DNA from: Microbacterium sp. VKM Ac-2923
GTDB lineage: Bacteria > Actinomycetota > Actinomycetes > Actinomycetales > Microbacteriaceae
Direction: 5' to 3'
Assembly: GCF_022815605.1 (NCBI RefSeq)
Contig: NZ_JALGRP010000006.1
Coordinates: forward strand, 1-64,000
Length of the DNA: 64,000 bases
Shown here in pieces: positions 8,385 to 17,349 of this stretch; positions within the stretch are counted from its first letter, which is position 1; every line of letters begins with the position of its first letter. The translations under genes were made by a program, and so were the position numbers. The notes under the pieces are model-generated. The model saw nothing but the letters and a program-made list of their open reading frames with translations, did no database searches and was not told the origin of the DNA.

Positions 8385-9608
8385 ATGCGCGTGCTCGTCA
8401 CCAGTTCCCGCAACACGTTCGCTCTCGATCTGATCCGCAAGCTCGGCAGCGTCGGGCACACCGTCTTCGCCAGCGACACGTACGACGGAGCGGTCGGCAA
8501 CCACTCCCGTTTCCTCGCCGGACACCTGACGACGCCGTCGCCGCGCTTCGAGACCGACGCCTTCATCGCCGCGGTGAACGCCTACGTCGAGCAGCACGAG
8601 ATCGACGTCGTCATCCCCACGTTCGAGGAGGTGTTCTACCTCGCCGCCCGCGCGGCCGACCTCCCCGAGGGTGTCCGCCTGTACGCCGGCAGCTTCGGCG
8701 ACCTCGCGCGTCTGCACGACAAGGCGAGCTTCCAGCGTCTCGCGCAGGACGCGGGGGTGCCCATCCCCGAGACGGTCGTGGTGACCTCCCCCGACGAACT
8801 GCGCGCCGCGATCGAGTCGTTCCCCCGGTACTTCGCCCGCGCGGCGTTCTCGCGCGGCGGCGTGGGGCTGTTGACGAACACCGGCCCGCTCGCGGGCAAG
8901 GTGCCGGTGGAGGACTGCGTCCCGACCGCGGAGCAGCCGTGGCTCGTGCAGCCGTTCGTCGACGGACCGATGGTGTGCACGTACAGCGTCGTCGTCGACG
9001 GCACGGTGCAGGCGCACACGACCTACAAGGCCGCCGAGCAGTGGGCCCACTCCACCGCGATCGCCTTCGTGGCGGTCGACAGCACCGACACCCTGCGCTA
9101 CACGCAGCAGCTCGTCGACGCGCTCGATCCCGGCTTCACGGGGCAGATCTCCTTCGACTTCGTCGACCACGGCAGCGAAGCCGCACCCGACTACAAGATC
9201 ATCGAGTGCAACCCGCGCCCCACCAACGGCATCATCCTGCTCGAGGCCGACGACGTGTCGAAGGCGATCGGCGGTGAGCTCGCCGAGCCCGTCGTCGCCA
9301 TCCCCGGCACCCAGCGGCAGATCACGCTCGCCGTCATCGCGGACGCGTTCACCGAACCGCTGGCGCACCTGCCGAAGACCCTGCACGACCTGCTGCACGT
9401 GCGCGACGTCGGCGCGGGGTGGTGGGACGACGCCGCGATGCTGTGGAGCCCGGCCACGATCGTGCACGGCGCGAAGATCTCGCACGGGGACCGCAAGGAA
9501 GTGCTCGCGGCCCTCGGCGACGACATCGTGTGGAACGGCGAACCCATCGAGGGCATGAGCGACGCGGATGCCGCCGCCCTCGAGGCCGTGCACGCCGGTC
9601 GCGCCTGA
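8385..9608 (+). CDS. ATP-grasp ligase, carbamoyl-phosphate-synthase-like
   Basis: A 407-residue protein with an N-terminal pre-ATP-grasp Rossmann-like domain (RVLVTSSRNTFALDLIRKLG) and an ATP-grasp core: HDKASFQRLAQDAGVPIPET, FPRYFARAAFSRGGVGL (nucleotide loop), QPFVDGPMVCTYSVVVDG, and the metal-binding end YKIIECNPRPTNGI. Start ATG 8385 follows AAGGG; upstream in-frame sequence belongs to the shared promoter region. It is divergent from the permuted ATP-grasp operon with only 106 bp between starts, hinting at joint control. Similar proteins ligate amino acids or make D-Ala-D-Ala-like dipeptides, but no substrate can be assigned. Confidence 0.8.
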   Translation: MRVLVTSSRNTFALDLIRKLGSVGHTVFASDTYDGAVGNHSRFLAGHLTTPSPRFETDAFIAAVNAYVEQHEIDVVIPTFEEVFYLAARAADLPEGVRLYAGSFGDLARLHDKASFQRLAQDAGVPIPETVVVTSPDELRAAIESFPRYFARAAFSRGGVGLLTNTGPLAGKVPVEDCVPTAEQPWLVQPFVDGPMVCTYSVVVDGTVQAHTTYKAAEQWAHSTAIAFVAVDSTDTLRYTQQLVDALDPGFTGQISFDFVDHGSEAAPDYKIIECNPRPTNGIILLEADDVSKAIGGELAEPVVAIPGTQRQITLAVIADAFTEPLAHLPKTLHDLLHVRDVGAGWWDDAAMLWSPATIVHGAKISHGDRKEVLAALGDDIVWNGEPIEGMSDADAAALEAVHAGRA

Positions 9609-9640
9609 CGCACGGCATCCCCCCTCTCCTCGCCGTCCCC

Positions 9641-9708
9641 GCGCGCGAGTCGCCAATATCTGTCGCCTGGGGCACTCCCACGGCGACAAAATCTGGCTCC
9701 TCACGCGC
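9641..9708. repeat. Intergenic inverted repeat A1 (GTGAG...TGTCGCC family)
   Basis: Arms 9641-9667 and 9682-9708 match at about 20 of 27 positions around a 14-base loop. The inner end is TGTCGCC/GGCGACA and the outer end GCGCG..GAG/CTC..CGCGC. It lies between convergent genes and could act as a bidirectional terminator. Confidence 0.75.
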
Positions 9709-9742
9709 TCGTACCCGGCGCGGGGCGAGCCGGGGGCGGGAA

Positions 9743-9807
9743 GCGTGAGTCGCCAGAAACTGTCGCCGGGACGCACGTTAGGCGACAGAAAATGACCCCT
9801 CACGCGC
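9743..9807. repeat. Intergenic inverted repeat A2 (same family)
   Basis: Left arm GCGTGAGTCGCCAG with inner CTGTCGCC (to 9767) pairs with GGCGACAG and CCTCACGCGC (9781-9807); the middle of the arms is unpaired. It stands 35 bp after A1 in the same convergent junction. Confidence 0.75.
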
Positions 9808-9829
9808 ACCCCGCGCGCGCGGGGTGGGG

Positions 9830-11011
9830 TCAGGTGCCGGGGCGCAGCACCACCTTGATGCAGCCGTCCTCCTTCTTCTGGAACGTCTCGTAGAGGCCGG
9901 GGGCGTCGTCGAGCGGGGCGTGGTGGGTCACCAGATCCATCACGCCCAGGGGGTCGGCGGGGTCTTCGACGAGCGGGAGCAGGTCATCGACCCAGCGCTT
10001 GACGTTGCACTGGCCCATGCGGAAGGCGATCTGCTTGTCGAACATCGTCTTCATCGGCAGCACGTCGGCTTCGCCGGCGTACACGCCGCTGAGCGAGACG
10101 GTGCCCCCGCGGCGCACGAGGTCGATCGAGGAGTAGACGGCGGCGAGGCGGTCGAGGCCGGCCTTGTCCATGAGCTTCTGCGCGAGGGCGTCGGGGAGCA
10201 GCCCGATCGCATTCTGCGCCAGCTTGACGCCGCCGTTGCCATGGGCCTCCATGCCCACGGCATCCACCACGGAGTCGGCCCCGCGGCCCTCGGTGAGGTC
10301 GAGGAGTTCGTCGACCACCGTGTCGGTGAGGTCGTAGGTCAGCACGCCGTGGCGTTCGGCCATCGCGCGGCGATCGGCCTCGGGCTCGATCGCGAGCACG
10401 CGGTAGCCGAGATGCACGCCGATGCGGGCGGCGAACTGTCCCACGGGGCCGAGGCCCATCACCGCGAGGGTGCCGCCCTCGGGCACGTTCGCGTACTTCA
10501 CGCCCTGCCAGGCCGTGGGGACGATGTCGCTGAGGAAGAGGTAGCGGTCGTCGGGAAGATCCTCACCGACGCGGATGTGGTTGTAGTCGGCCAGCGGGAC
10601 CCGCAGATACTCGGCCTGTCCGCCGGGCACCTGCCCGTAGAGCTTGGTGTAGCCGAACAGCGCAGCCCCGCTGCCGTACTCCCGCACCTGGGTGGTCTCG
10701 CACTGCGACTGCAGGCCGCGGCGACACATGAAGCAGTGCCCGCACGAGATGTTGAACGGCACGACGATGCGATCGCCCACCGCGAGGTTCGCCACGGCTG
10801 AGCCCACCTCGACGACGACACCCATCGGCTCGTGCCCGAGCACGTCGCCCTTGTCGATGAACGGGCCGAACAACTCGTACAGATGCAGGTCGGAGCCGCA
10901 GATCGCGGTCGAGGTGATCTTGACGATCGCGTCAGTCGGTTCCAGGATCTCGGGGTCGGGGACCTCCTCGACGCTCACGTTGCGCTTGCCCTGCCAGGTC
11001 AGTGCCTTCAT
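9830..11011 (-). CDS. Zinc-dependent alcohol dehydrogenase (formaldehyde/threonine-dehydrogenase-like MDR)
   Basis: A 393-residue medium-chain dehydrogenase. Catalytic zinc ligands appear in TAICGSDLHLYE and LGHEPMGVV; four structural-zinc cysteines in CGHCFMCRRGLQSQC; the NAD(P)-binding Rossmann motif is GLGPVGQFAARIG. The inserted stretch VDAVGMEAHG with a following helical region is typical of the glutathione-independent formaldehyde dehydrogenase-like branch. Start ATG 11011 follows a purine-rich GAGAGGT. It stands 85 bp from the glycosyltransferase gene in the same direction and may be cotranscribed. Substrate is unassigned. Confidence 0.85.
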   Translation of the reverse strand: MKALTWQGKRNVSVEEVPDPEILEPTDAIVKITSTAICGSDLHLYELFGPFIDKGDVLGHEPMGVVVEVGSAVANLAVGDRIVVPFNISCGHCFMCRRGLQSQCETTQVREYGSGAALFGYTKLYGQVPGGQAEYLRVPLADYNHIRVGEDLPDDRYLFLSDIVPTAWQGVKYANVPEGGTLAVMGLGPVGQFAARIGVHLGYRVLAIEPEADRRAMAERHGVLTYDLTDTVVDELLDLTEGRGADSVVDAVGMEAHGNGGVKLAQNAIGLLPDALAQKLMDKAGLDRLAAVYSSIDLVRRGGTVSLSGVYAGEADVLPMKTMFDKQIAFRMGQCNVKRWVDDLLPLVEDPADPLGVMDLVTHHAPLDDAPGLYETFQKKEDGCIKVVLRPGT

Positions 11012-11096
11012 GGTCGTACCTCTCGCTCCGGGGGCGACCAGTGTCCGCCCGACGTGCCGCCTGATCGAGGTGGTTGACGAACCCCCGGTCCGTGCG

Positions 11097-11816
11097 TCAT
11101 GCCCCCGGTGCGGCCAGGGGCGGGGCGTCGATCCACGCGTGCACGCGCGCGAGGAATCCCGCGTATCCGGCGGGCGTCCGACCGACGAGTCGTCCCGAGG
11201 TCTCGACCTCGTGCTCGTCGCTCACGCGCTCTCGCGCCCCGATGGCCCGGACGGCGCGGACGAGGGCGACGTCCTCGTGCTCGGGGATATCCGGGATGCC
11301 GCCGGCCTCGGTGTACGTGCTCGCGCGCACCCCGAGGTTCGCGCCGTGGACGTTGCCGGGCGGTCGACCGCGGTGGTGCGTCGCTCGCCAGTAATCGGCG
11401 TGACGCGCGCTGAGGTCGGCGAAATCGGGGCGGACGGTTCCGAGGACGAGGTCGGCACCGGCCTCCGCGAGGTCGAGCTGATGGGTGATCCATTCGAGGG
11501 GCACGACCGTGTCGGCATCCGTCATCGCGATCCAGGTGTCGTGCGAGCTCGTCACAAGCGCGGACAGGGCGTGCGCGACGCCGACCCGTCGGGCCGCACC
11601 GACACGGCGCACGCTGATCTCGACAGCCTCGACGGGCCACCGTCGCACCCGTGCAGCGGTGCCGTCGGTGCACGCGTCGAGGACGACGACGACCGTCGCG
11701 ACGAGATCGGGGTCGCGTTCCCGCGCGTGCGCCACCGCCCGCACCACCGCGGACAGGCACCGCTCGATCAGAACCTCTTCGTCGTGCGCCGGGATGACCA
11801 CGGCCACCGCCCTCAC
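11097..11816 (-). CDS. Family 2 glycosyltransferase
   Basis: A 239-residue GT-A fold glycosyltransferase. It begins VRAVAVVIPAHDEEVLIERC (nucleotide-sugar site), has the metal-binding MTDADTVVPLEW (DxD-like) and PEHEDVALVRAV (ED acceptor motif). No membrane segments are evident. Start is GTG 11816, overlapping the TGA of the PIG-L/methyltransferase gene (GTGA), so it is translationally coupled. The cluster acyl-CoA-dehydrogenase-like / deacetylase-methyltransferase / glycosyltransferase implies a modified glycoconjugate, whose identity is unknown. Confidence 0.88.
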   Translation of the reverse strand: MRAVAVVIPAHDEEVLIERCLSAVVRAVAHARERDPDLVATVVVVLDACTDGTAARVRRWPVEAVEISVRRVGAARRVGVAHALSALVTSSHDTWIAMTDADTVVPLEWITHQLDLAEAGADLVLGTVRPDFADLSARHADYWRATHHRGRPPGNVHGANLGVRASTYTEAGGIPDIPEHEDVALVRAVRAIGARERVSDEHEVETSGRLVGRTPAGYAGFLARVHAWIDAPPLAAPGA

Positions 11817-13195
11817 GGGACGAGACCGGCCTCGGCCGCCACCGACCGCGCTCCCGGACGCGCGAACACCTCGAGCACGAAGTCCTGCTCCTCGTGCCGC
11901 ACGAGACGGATCAGGTCCGGGCGGGCGGCGAGCGCCTCGTGGACGTCGTCGCCGCTGCGCGGGTACTCGGCGACCGGATGCCGCCAGTGGCAGGCGACCA
12001 GGTGGCCGTCGGCGCTCAGCGAGGCGACGGCTGCGGTGAGGCCGCGATCCAGGTCGGCACCGGCCCAGTAGTACGCGACCTCCGACAACACGACGAGGTC
12101 GAACTCGCCGTCTGGCCAGTCGCCCGGGAGGGTTCCACGACGCAGCTCGACGGCGGCGCGATCCTCGAGGCGTCGACGGGCGCGCTCGAGGGCGGCGGCG
12201 GCGAGGTCGACGGCGAGCACCCGATCGCTCCGGTCGGCCAGATGGACGGTGAGCGCCCCCGTCGAGCACCCCGCCTCGAACGTCGACCGGTAGCGACGGC
12301 GGGGCAGGGCGGCCAAGAGGGCAGCGCGCTTGCGCTCCTCGTACCAGCGCGAGTCGAAGCCCCACGGGTCGTCGTGACGGGCGTACATGTCGTCGAAGTA
12401 CGCCTGGTCGACGGAGGGACGCGGTGCGGTGTCGGTCGCCGCGGCGGCGCGCTCCGGCGCCAGGAACAGCTCGGCATCCCGCTCGAAATGCGCGCGCATG
12501 CGGGCGTGCACCACCGGCTCGTCGCCCGGCGCGAGCGACAAGGACAGGATCTGACTCGCGTGCGCGTCGAGAGCCCGGGTCTTGGCCTCACGCACTGCGG
12601 GGTCGAGCTCCACACGCTCCACTCGATCCCAGGGCACGTCGGCGGGACCGCCCCAGTGCCACAGCCAGATCGGGAACGCGCGCGAGCGCACGCCGCGGGC
12701 CGCGCACACCTCCTCGACGATCTCGCCGACCACGCGATGGTCGCGGTGCCCGTCACCGCGCCAGGGCGACAGCACGAGGACGCGGTCGGAACCCGCGCGG
12801 TCGAGGGCCTCGCCGAGCGCCGCCGCGATGGCATCCCGATACTCATCGGTGCCGCCGTCGGGAAGGCCGAGGAAGACCGGATCGACGGTGAGGCCCAGGA
12901 TGGCCGCGGCCACGAGCAGCTCACGACGGCGCAGCAGCCCGAGGGTCGCGGGGGTGTGGGTGGCCGACTCGGGGTGCGAGCCCTCGCCGTCGGTCACCAC
13001 GAGGAGATCGATCGCGATGCCGCGGGCGGCGGCCGTGGCGAGCAGTCCTGCCGCGCCCAGGCTCTCGTCGTCCGGGTGCGCGGCGACCACGATCAGCCGA
13101 TCGACGTCGAGGTCGAGCGGCGGGAGGTCGCGCCGGAGCGCATCCGACCACACGCCCTCGTCGGTACCGGGCTCGCGGTGGTCGAAGCTCACCAT
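11813..13195 (-). CDS. Bifunctional PIG-L deacetylase / SAM-dependent methyltransferase
   Basis: A 460-residue fusion. Residues ~35-230 are a PIG-L (LmbE) zinc deacetylase: VVAAHPDDESLGAAG gives the AHPDDE motif and GDGHRDHR the second zinc site. Residues ~255-440 are a class I methyltransferase of the NodS type: PWGFDSRWYEERKR, FEAGCSTGALTVHLA (SAM loop), DLVVLSEVAYYW. PIG-L enzymes remove N-acetyl groups from amino sugars; NodS-like enzymes N-methylate them. It overlaps the upstream dehydrogenase-like gene by seven bases and the downstream glycosyltransferase by four. Start MVSFDHREPG at 13195. Confidence 0.88.
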   Translation of the reverse strand: MVSFDHREPGTDEGVWSDALRRDLPPLDLDVDRLIVVAAHPDDESLGAAGLLATAAARGIAIDLLVVTDGEGSHPESATHTPATLGLLRRRELLVAAAILGLTVDPVFLGLPDGGTDEYRDAIAAALGEALDRAGSDRVLVLSPWRGDGHRDHRVVGEIVEEVCAARGVRSRAFPIWLWHWGGPADVPWDRVERVELDPAVREAKTRALDAHASQILSLSLAPGDEPVVHARMRAHFERDAELFLAPERAAAATDTAPRPSVDQAYFDDMYARHDDPWGFDSRWYEERKRAALLAALPRRRYRSTFEAGCSTGALTVHLADRSDRVLAVDLAAAALERARRRLEDRAAVELRRGTLPGDWPDGEFDLVVLSEVAYYWAGADLDRGLTAAVASLSADGHLVACHWRHPVAEYPRSGDDVHEALAARPDLIRLVRHEEQDFVLEVFARPGARSVAAEAGLVP

Positions 13196-14235
13196 GCGCC
13201 GTCCCCCCGTGCGACGTCGCCGCCGATCTTCGCGAGATCGCGTTCGGCGTGATGCTGCCGCACGTACACCTGGAGGTCGGCCACGCGTCGCGCGTGCGCC
13301 TCGTCCGCCACGAGGGGAAGCGGTCCGAGAGCGCGCGCGGCCTCGGCGATCGTCGTCTCGACCGCCTCGGCCACGAAGGCCCGCGCGCGGGCGGCCCGCA
13401 GCCCCTCGGATGCCGAACCCCCGGCGTCGAAGATCGTCGCGGTCTCGACGAGGGCGGCCCGAGCGGCCCAGAGCGCCGTATCGGCACGACCGAGATGGGT
13501 CCGCGCGAGCTGGTCGGCACGGTCCGCTCGAGCGGCGTCGCGCAGGGCCGCGTGCAGCGGGACCGCCCCGCCCCACCAGCACGCCGCGACCCCCACCCCG
13601 CCGTGGGCGAAGCCGGGTCGGCGCAGGTACCACCCGGCATCCCCCACCGGGACGGCGCGGGCGTCGTCGACATCGATCGGGGCGCTCACGATCCGTTCGA
13701 GCCCTCGGGAGCGCCACGGTCCCGACCGCGCGGTCACCGCCGGGTCGCCCAGATCGATTGCGAAGAGCTGGCGTCGTTCATCGTCGACCCAGGCCGTGAC
13801 GAGCGCGTGATCGAGGTCGGCGGCGAGCGAGCACCACGGCTTGGTGCCCCGGAGCGTCCAGGTGCCGGCATCCTGTCGCGCCTCGAGCCGCGTTCCGGGT
13901 CCTTCGGCGGCGAAGACGCCCCACGTTCCGTTCGTGTCGAGATCAACGACGAACCCCGCGGTCGCGGCCTCGTCGAGGATGGCCAGCGCGTCGAGGTGCG
14001 GCTCGAGCACCCGGGCGGCGGCGACATCGCGGGCGGCCACCGAGGCGAGGAGTTCCCACGTCGCCGCGACCGAACCCGGGCGGCTGACGCCGGCGGCCCA
14101 GTCGAGCGTGGCGGCGACATCGGTGCCGAAACCGTCCACGGCATCCGCCTTCCCCAGGGCGTCGCGGACGTCGCCGAGGCCGGGGGTTCGGTCGGGCACG
14201 AGCAGGGGGAACGCGGGATGGTCGCCGTCAGTCAC
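13189..14235 (-). CDS. Acyl-CoA dehydrogenase-like flavoprotein
   Basis: A 348-residue acyl-CoA-dehydrogenase-fold protein, shorter than classical members (about 390). The middle beta-domain is seen in TWTLRGTKPWCSLAADLDHAL, and the C-terminal helices end YVRQHHAERDLAKIGGDVA, a pattern found in the divergent branch that travels with PIG-L/methyltransferase genes. I see no clear EGTNE-type catalytic glutamate, so oxidase or N-hydroxylase-like chemistry is as possible as dehydrogenation. First gene of the three-gene coupled cluster. Confidence 0.75.
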   Translation of the reverse strand: MTDGDHPAFPLLVPDRTPGLGDVRDALGKADAVDGFGTDVAATLDWAAGVSRPGSVAATWELLASVAARDVAAARVLEPHLDALAILDEAATAGFVVDLDTNGTWGVFAAEGPGTRLEARQDAGTWTLRGTKPWCSLAADLDHALVTAWVDDERRQLFAIDLGDPAVTARSGPWRSRGLERIVSAPIDVDDARAVPVGDAGWYLRRPGFAHGGVGVAACWWGGAVPLHAALRDAARADRADQLARTHLGRADTALWAARAALVETATIFDAGGSASEGLRAARARAFVAEAVETTIAEAARALGPLPLVADEAHARRVADLQVYVRQHHAERDLAKIGGDVARGDGAW

Positions 14236-14316
14236 TTCGCTAGCATCCGCGCGCGTGGGTGTTTCGTGCAGATCCTTGACACCGCCGTCCGTCCGCGACA
14301 GCGCCGATTCCCTCCG

Positions 14317-14388
14317 TCTCAGCGCGGGAGCACGCGGCGCTCTCAGCGCGGGAGCACGCGGCGCTCTCAGCGCGGGAGCACGCGGCGC
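14317..14388. repeat. Three perfect 24-bp tandem repeats over the hydrolase stop codon
   Basis: The unit TCTCAGCGCGGGAGCACGCG plus GCGC occurs at 14317-14340, 14341-14364 and 14365-14388 without a mismatch. The third copy encodes the end (RRVLPR-stop) of the hydrolase on the minus strand; the other two lie just downstream of its stop and each repeats the same stop codon. Confidence 0.9.
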
Positions 14389-15533
14389 CGCAGCAGGGCG
14401 TCGAGATGGGCGACGCGAAGAAGCAGTGCGGGGAACGCCGCGGACAGTCCCTTCCGCGGCAGACGGTCGAGGGCCGCCTCGTCGCCTGACAGCAGCGTCT
14501 GCTGCCCCCGCACCAGTCGTCGCGTCGCGTTCAGCAGTGCCATCGGGTGAGTGTCGAGGGCGCTGTGACCGTTGCGGATGCGGACGAGGGTGGCATCCGG
14601 AGCCGATGACGCCACGCGCTCGGCGATCGCGGGCGGGGTGCGCAGGTCGCGGTCGCCCGAGAGCACCACGAGCGGAAAGCCGAACGCGTGCACCGCCTCC
14701 ACGAGGTCGTACGGCTCGCGATCGAACGGCGGGAACAGCGGCGCGAGCGGGAGGTAGGTCAGCGCGGGATCGAGGGGGCGACCGTCAGGGAGGCCGGCGT
14801 ACCCCAGTTCGCGGAAAGCGATGGTGCCGACGAGGTCGAACTCGTAGATGCCGGGGATCCGCGGCAGACCGCCGTCGCGGGTGGCGTACGCCCCCAGAGC
14901 CTTCCACGCGAGGCCCGGCCGGTGGCGCAGAAGAGGCAGCACCAGGTCGGCTCCGCCCAGCTCGTACGCGGCGCGCACGATGTCGAGCACGACGCGCGGG
15001 GCGACACCGGCGACCATCAGGCGCTTCACGCCACGGGCCATGTCGTCGTCGGCATCCCAGAACAGCTCTCGCAGGCGCTGCCGTTCGAGACCGACGTCAC
15101 GGGTGGACTGCAGAGCCGAGTCGAGCAGCATGGATGCCACGCGCTCCGGATGCCGCGCCCCGAACGCCATGGCCAGGTAGCTGCCGTACGACGACCCGAC
15201 CACGACCGCACGGTCGATGCCCTCCGCGTCGAGCACCGCGACGAGGTCGTCGAGGACGGCGCTGATCCGCATGGCGTCGGGTGGGAGGGGGCGGCCGTCG
15301 AGGTCCTTCCGCGATCGACCGATGCCGCGGTGCTCGACCATCACCAGGTCGAGCCCGCCCCGCGCCGCCCACCGCCGCAGGCCCCGGTAGGGCAGGACCG
15401 AGGCGAGGCCCGGGCCGCCCGGGATGACGACCACCGGCGTCGCCCCGCGAGGCCCGGATCGCACGTACGTCAGATCGAACGCCGGCGCCCCGCCCACCGC
15501 GGGCCGGCGGAGGGACCGAAGGGTCTCGCGCAT
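14367..15533 (-). CDS. Alpha/beta hydrolase, proline-iminopeptidase-like
   Basis: A 388-residue alpha/beta hydrolase. The oxyanion segment IPGGPGLAS has the HGGPG-like motif of prolyl aminopeptidases, MVEHRGIGRSR follows, the nucleophile is in VVGSSYGSYLA (Ser), the acid in LSGDRDLRTPP (Asp) and the base in RNGHSALD (His). There is no signal peptide. It begins ATG 15533 and is divergent from the molybdopterin enzyme. Its 3' end lies in a 24-bp tandem repeat. Peptidase and esterase functions cannot be separated. Confidence 0.82.
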   Translation of the reverse strand: MRETLRSLRRPAVGGAPAFDLTYVRSGPRGATPVVVIPGGPGLASVLPYRGLRRWAARGGLDLVMVEHRGIGRSRKDLDGRPLPPDAMRISAVLDDLVAVLDAEGIDRAVVVGSSYGSYLAMAFGARHPERVASMLLDSALQSTRDVGLERQRLRELFWDADDDMARGVKRLMVAGVAPRVVLDIVRAAYELGGADLVLPLLRHRPGLAWKALGAYATRDGGLPRIPGIYEFDLVGTIAFRELGYAGLPDGRPLDPALTYLPLAPLFPPFDREPYDLVEAVHAFGFPLVVLSGDRDLRTPPAIAERVASSAPDATLVRIRNGHSALDTHPMALLNATRRLVRGQQTLLSGDEAALDRLPRKGLSAAFPALLLRVAHLDALLRRRVLPR

Positions 15534-15727
15534 GACTGCACGCTACTCGCGTGCGATGCGATGCGAACCGGATGCCGCTGTGGAGAGGTTCCGCGCCGCC
15601 GATGAGGCGGGACGACCGTCATGATCCGCGCCTCGGGACGCGCCTCGTCCGGGTGCGGGGATGCCGGTTGGCTGTGAGTTCCGACGGGGACGACTCCGGC
15701 GGGCTCCGGCGTCCTTAGGCTCCGTTC

Positions 15728-17269
15728 GTGACCCGCTCGATCTCCCTCGCTCGCGACCTCCCGGCCGCCGTCGCCGCCGTCGGGGCCACCGTCCTCGGCG
15801 CCGGGCTCGGCGAGCTCGCCGCCGCGATCGTCGCGCCCTCCGCGAGCCCTTTCGCGGTGATCGGCGGTGGAATGATCGACATCGCCCCCGCGTGGGCGAA
15901 GAACCTCGCCATCAGCCTCTTCGGCACCGGCGACAAGGCCGCGCTGCTGGTCGGTATCGCTGTGCTGCTGCTCGCGGTGGCGGGGGCTGCCGGAGTGCTC
16001 GAGTGGCACCGGCCCCCGTGGGGCCGCGTCGTCCTCGGCGCGCTGGGTGTCGTGGGGGCGGTCGTGGCGCTGACCCGCTCCGACGCGGGCATGCTGTCGC
16101 CCGTCCCCTCGATCGTCGCGGCCGGCGCGGCCTCGGGGGTCACGGCATGGCTCATCGGGCGCCTGCGTCGAGGGCCGCGCTCCGGTCTCGCGGCCGACGA
16201 GGGCCTGACCCGCCGCGGCGTGCTCGCCCTGTCGGGCATCGCGATCGCAGCCGGGGCGCTGGCCGCCGCCGGCTCGTTCGCGCTGAACTCCGGCGCCCGC
16301 GCGGTGAGCGCCGTGCGCGCGGCGCTGCGCCTGCCCGCCCCGTCGAGCACGACGGAGGTGCCGGCCGCCGCGGAGCTCGGCATCGACGGACTCAGCCCCG
16401 TCATCACGCCGTCTGCCGACTTCTACCGCATCGACACCGCCCTCATCGTGCCCCAGGTCGACCCGGCGACGTGGACCCTGCGCGTGCACGGACTCGTCGA
16501 ACAGGAGGTCGTGCTGCGCTGGGACGACCTGATCGACCTCGCTCCGAAAGAGACGGTCGCCACCCTCGTGTGCGTGTCCAACGAGGTGGGCGGCTCGCTC
16601 ATCGGCACGGCCCGCTGGCTCGGCGTGCCCCTGCGCGACGTCCTCGCACGCGCGAAGCCCACCGCCGAAGCCGACATGGTGCTCTCGCGCTCGATCGACG
16701 GGTTCACAGCATCCGCCCCCCTCGAAGCACTCACCGACGACCGCGATGCCCTCTTGGCCATCGGCATGAACGGCGAGCCCCTGCCGATCGAGCACGGGTT
16801 CCCGGTGCGGATGGTCGTGCCCGGCCTGTACGGCTACGTCTCGGCCACCAAGTGGGTCACCGAACTCGAGGTCACCCGCTACGACCGGGCCGAGGGGTAC
16901 TGGACCTCGCGCGGCTGGTCGGAACGCGGCCCCGTGAAGCTGCAGTCGCGCATCGACGTGCCCCGGGCCGGGGCCCGCGTCGAGGCCGGCACCGCGGTGA
17001 TCGCGGGCGTCGCCTGGCAGACCCACGTCGGGGTGTCCGGGGTCGACGTGCAGATCGACGACGGCGCGTGGCAGCCCGCGACCCTCGCGGCCGCCATCTC
17101 GACCGACACATGGGTGCAGTGGAGCCTGCCCTGGGACGCGACGAGCGGATCGCACACCGTGCGCTCCCGCGCGATCTCGACCGACGGACAGACGCAGACC
17201 GACGTGCCGGCGCCGCCCGCCCCCGACGGCGCGACCGGCTGGGACGAGCTCACGGTGACGGTCGCCTAA
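15728..17269 (+). CDS. Membrane-anchored molybdopterin-dependent oxidoreductase (sulfite-oxidase fold)
   Basis: A 513-residue protein. About 170 N-terminal residues form four predicted membrane helices, followed by a second hydrophobic stretch at RRGVLALSGIAIAAGALAAAG that resembles a Tat-type segment. The catalytic domain has the molybdenum-ligand cysteine in ATLVCVSNEVGGSLIGTARW, then FPVRMVVPGLYGYVSATKWV, typical of sulfite-oxidase-family enzymes. A C-terminal Ig-like dimerisation domain closes it (VSGVDVQIDDGAWQPA). Start GTG 15728. The cytochrome b that often partners such enzymes is 31 kb away beside etfA. Substrate is unknown; sulfite or other S/N-oxides are possible. Confidence 0.85.
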   Translation: MTRSISLARDLPAAVAAVGATVLGAGLGELAAAIVAPSASPFAVIGGGMIDIAPAWAKNLAISLFGTGDKAALLVGIAVLLLAVAGAAGVLEWHRPPWGRVVLGALGVVGAVVALTRSDAGMLSPVPSIVAAGAASGVTAWLIGRLRRGPRSGLAADEGLTRRGVLALSGIAIAAGALAAAGSFALNSGARAVSAVRAALRLPAPSSTTEVPAAAELGIDGLSPVITPSADFYRIDTALIVPQVDPATWTLRVHGLVEQEVVLRWDDLIDLAPKETVATLVCVSNEVGGSLIGTARWLGVPLRDVLARAKPTAEADMVLSRSIDGFTASAPLEALTDDRDALLAIGMNGEPLPIEHGFPVRMVVPGLYGYVSATKWVTELEVTRYDRAEGYWTSRGWSERGPVKLQSRIDVPRAGARVEAGTAVIAGVAWQTHVGVSGVDVQIDDGAWQPATLAAAISTDTWVQWSLPWDATSGSHTVRSRAISTDGQTQTDVPAPPAPDGATGWDELTVTVA

Positions 17270-17270
17270 C

Positions 17271-17338
17271 GCGCGTGAGGCGCCAGGATTTGTCGCTCGA
17301 ACGGACTCCGAAGCGACAATTCTTGGCGCCTCACGCGT
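17271..17338. repeat. Intergenic inverted repeat B (GTGAG...TGTCGC family)
   Basis: Arms 17271-17297 and 17312-17338 match at 24 of 27 positions, including CGCGTGAGGCGCCA and TTGTCGCT, around a 14-base loop. It fills nearly all of the 80 bp between two convergent genes, so it probably terminates both. Confidence 0.85.
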
Positions 17339-17349
17339 GTGGCGGCGGG

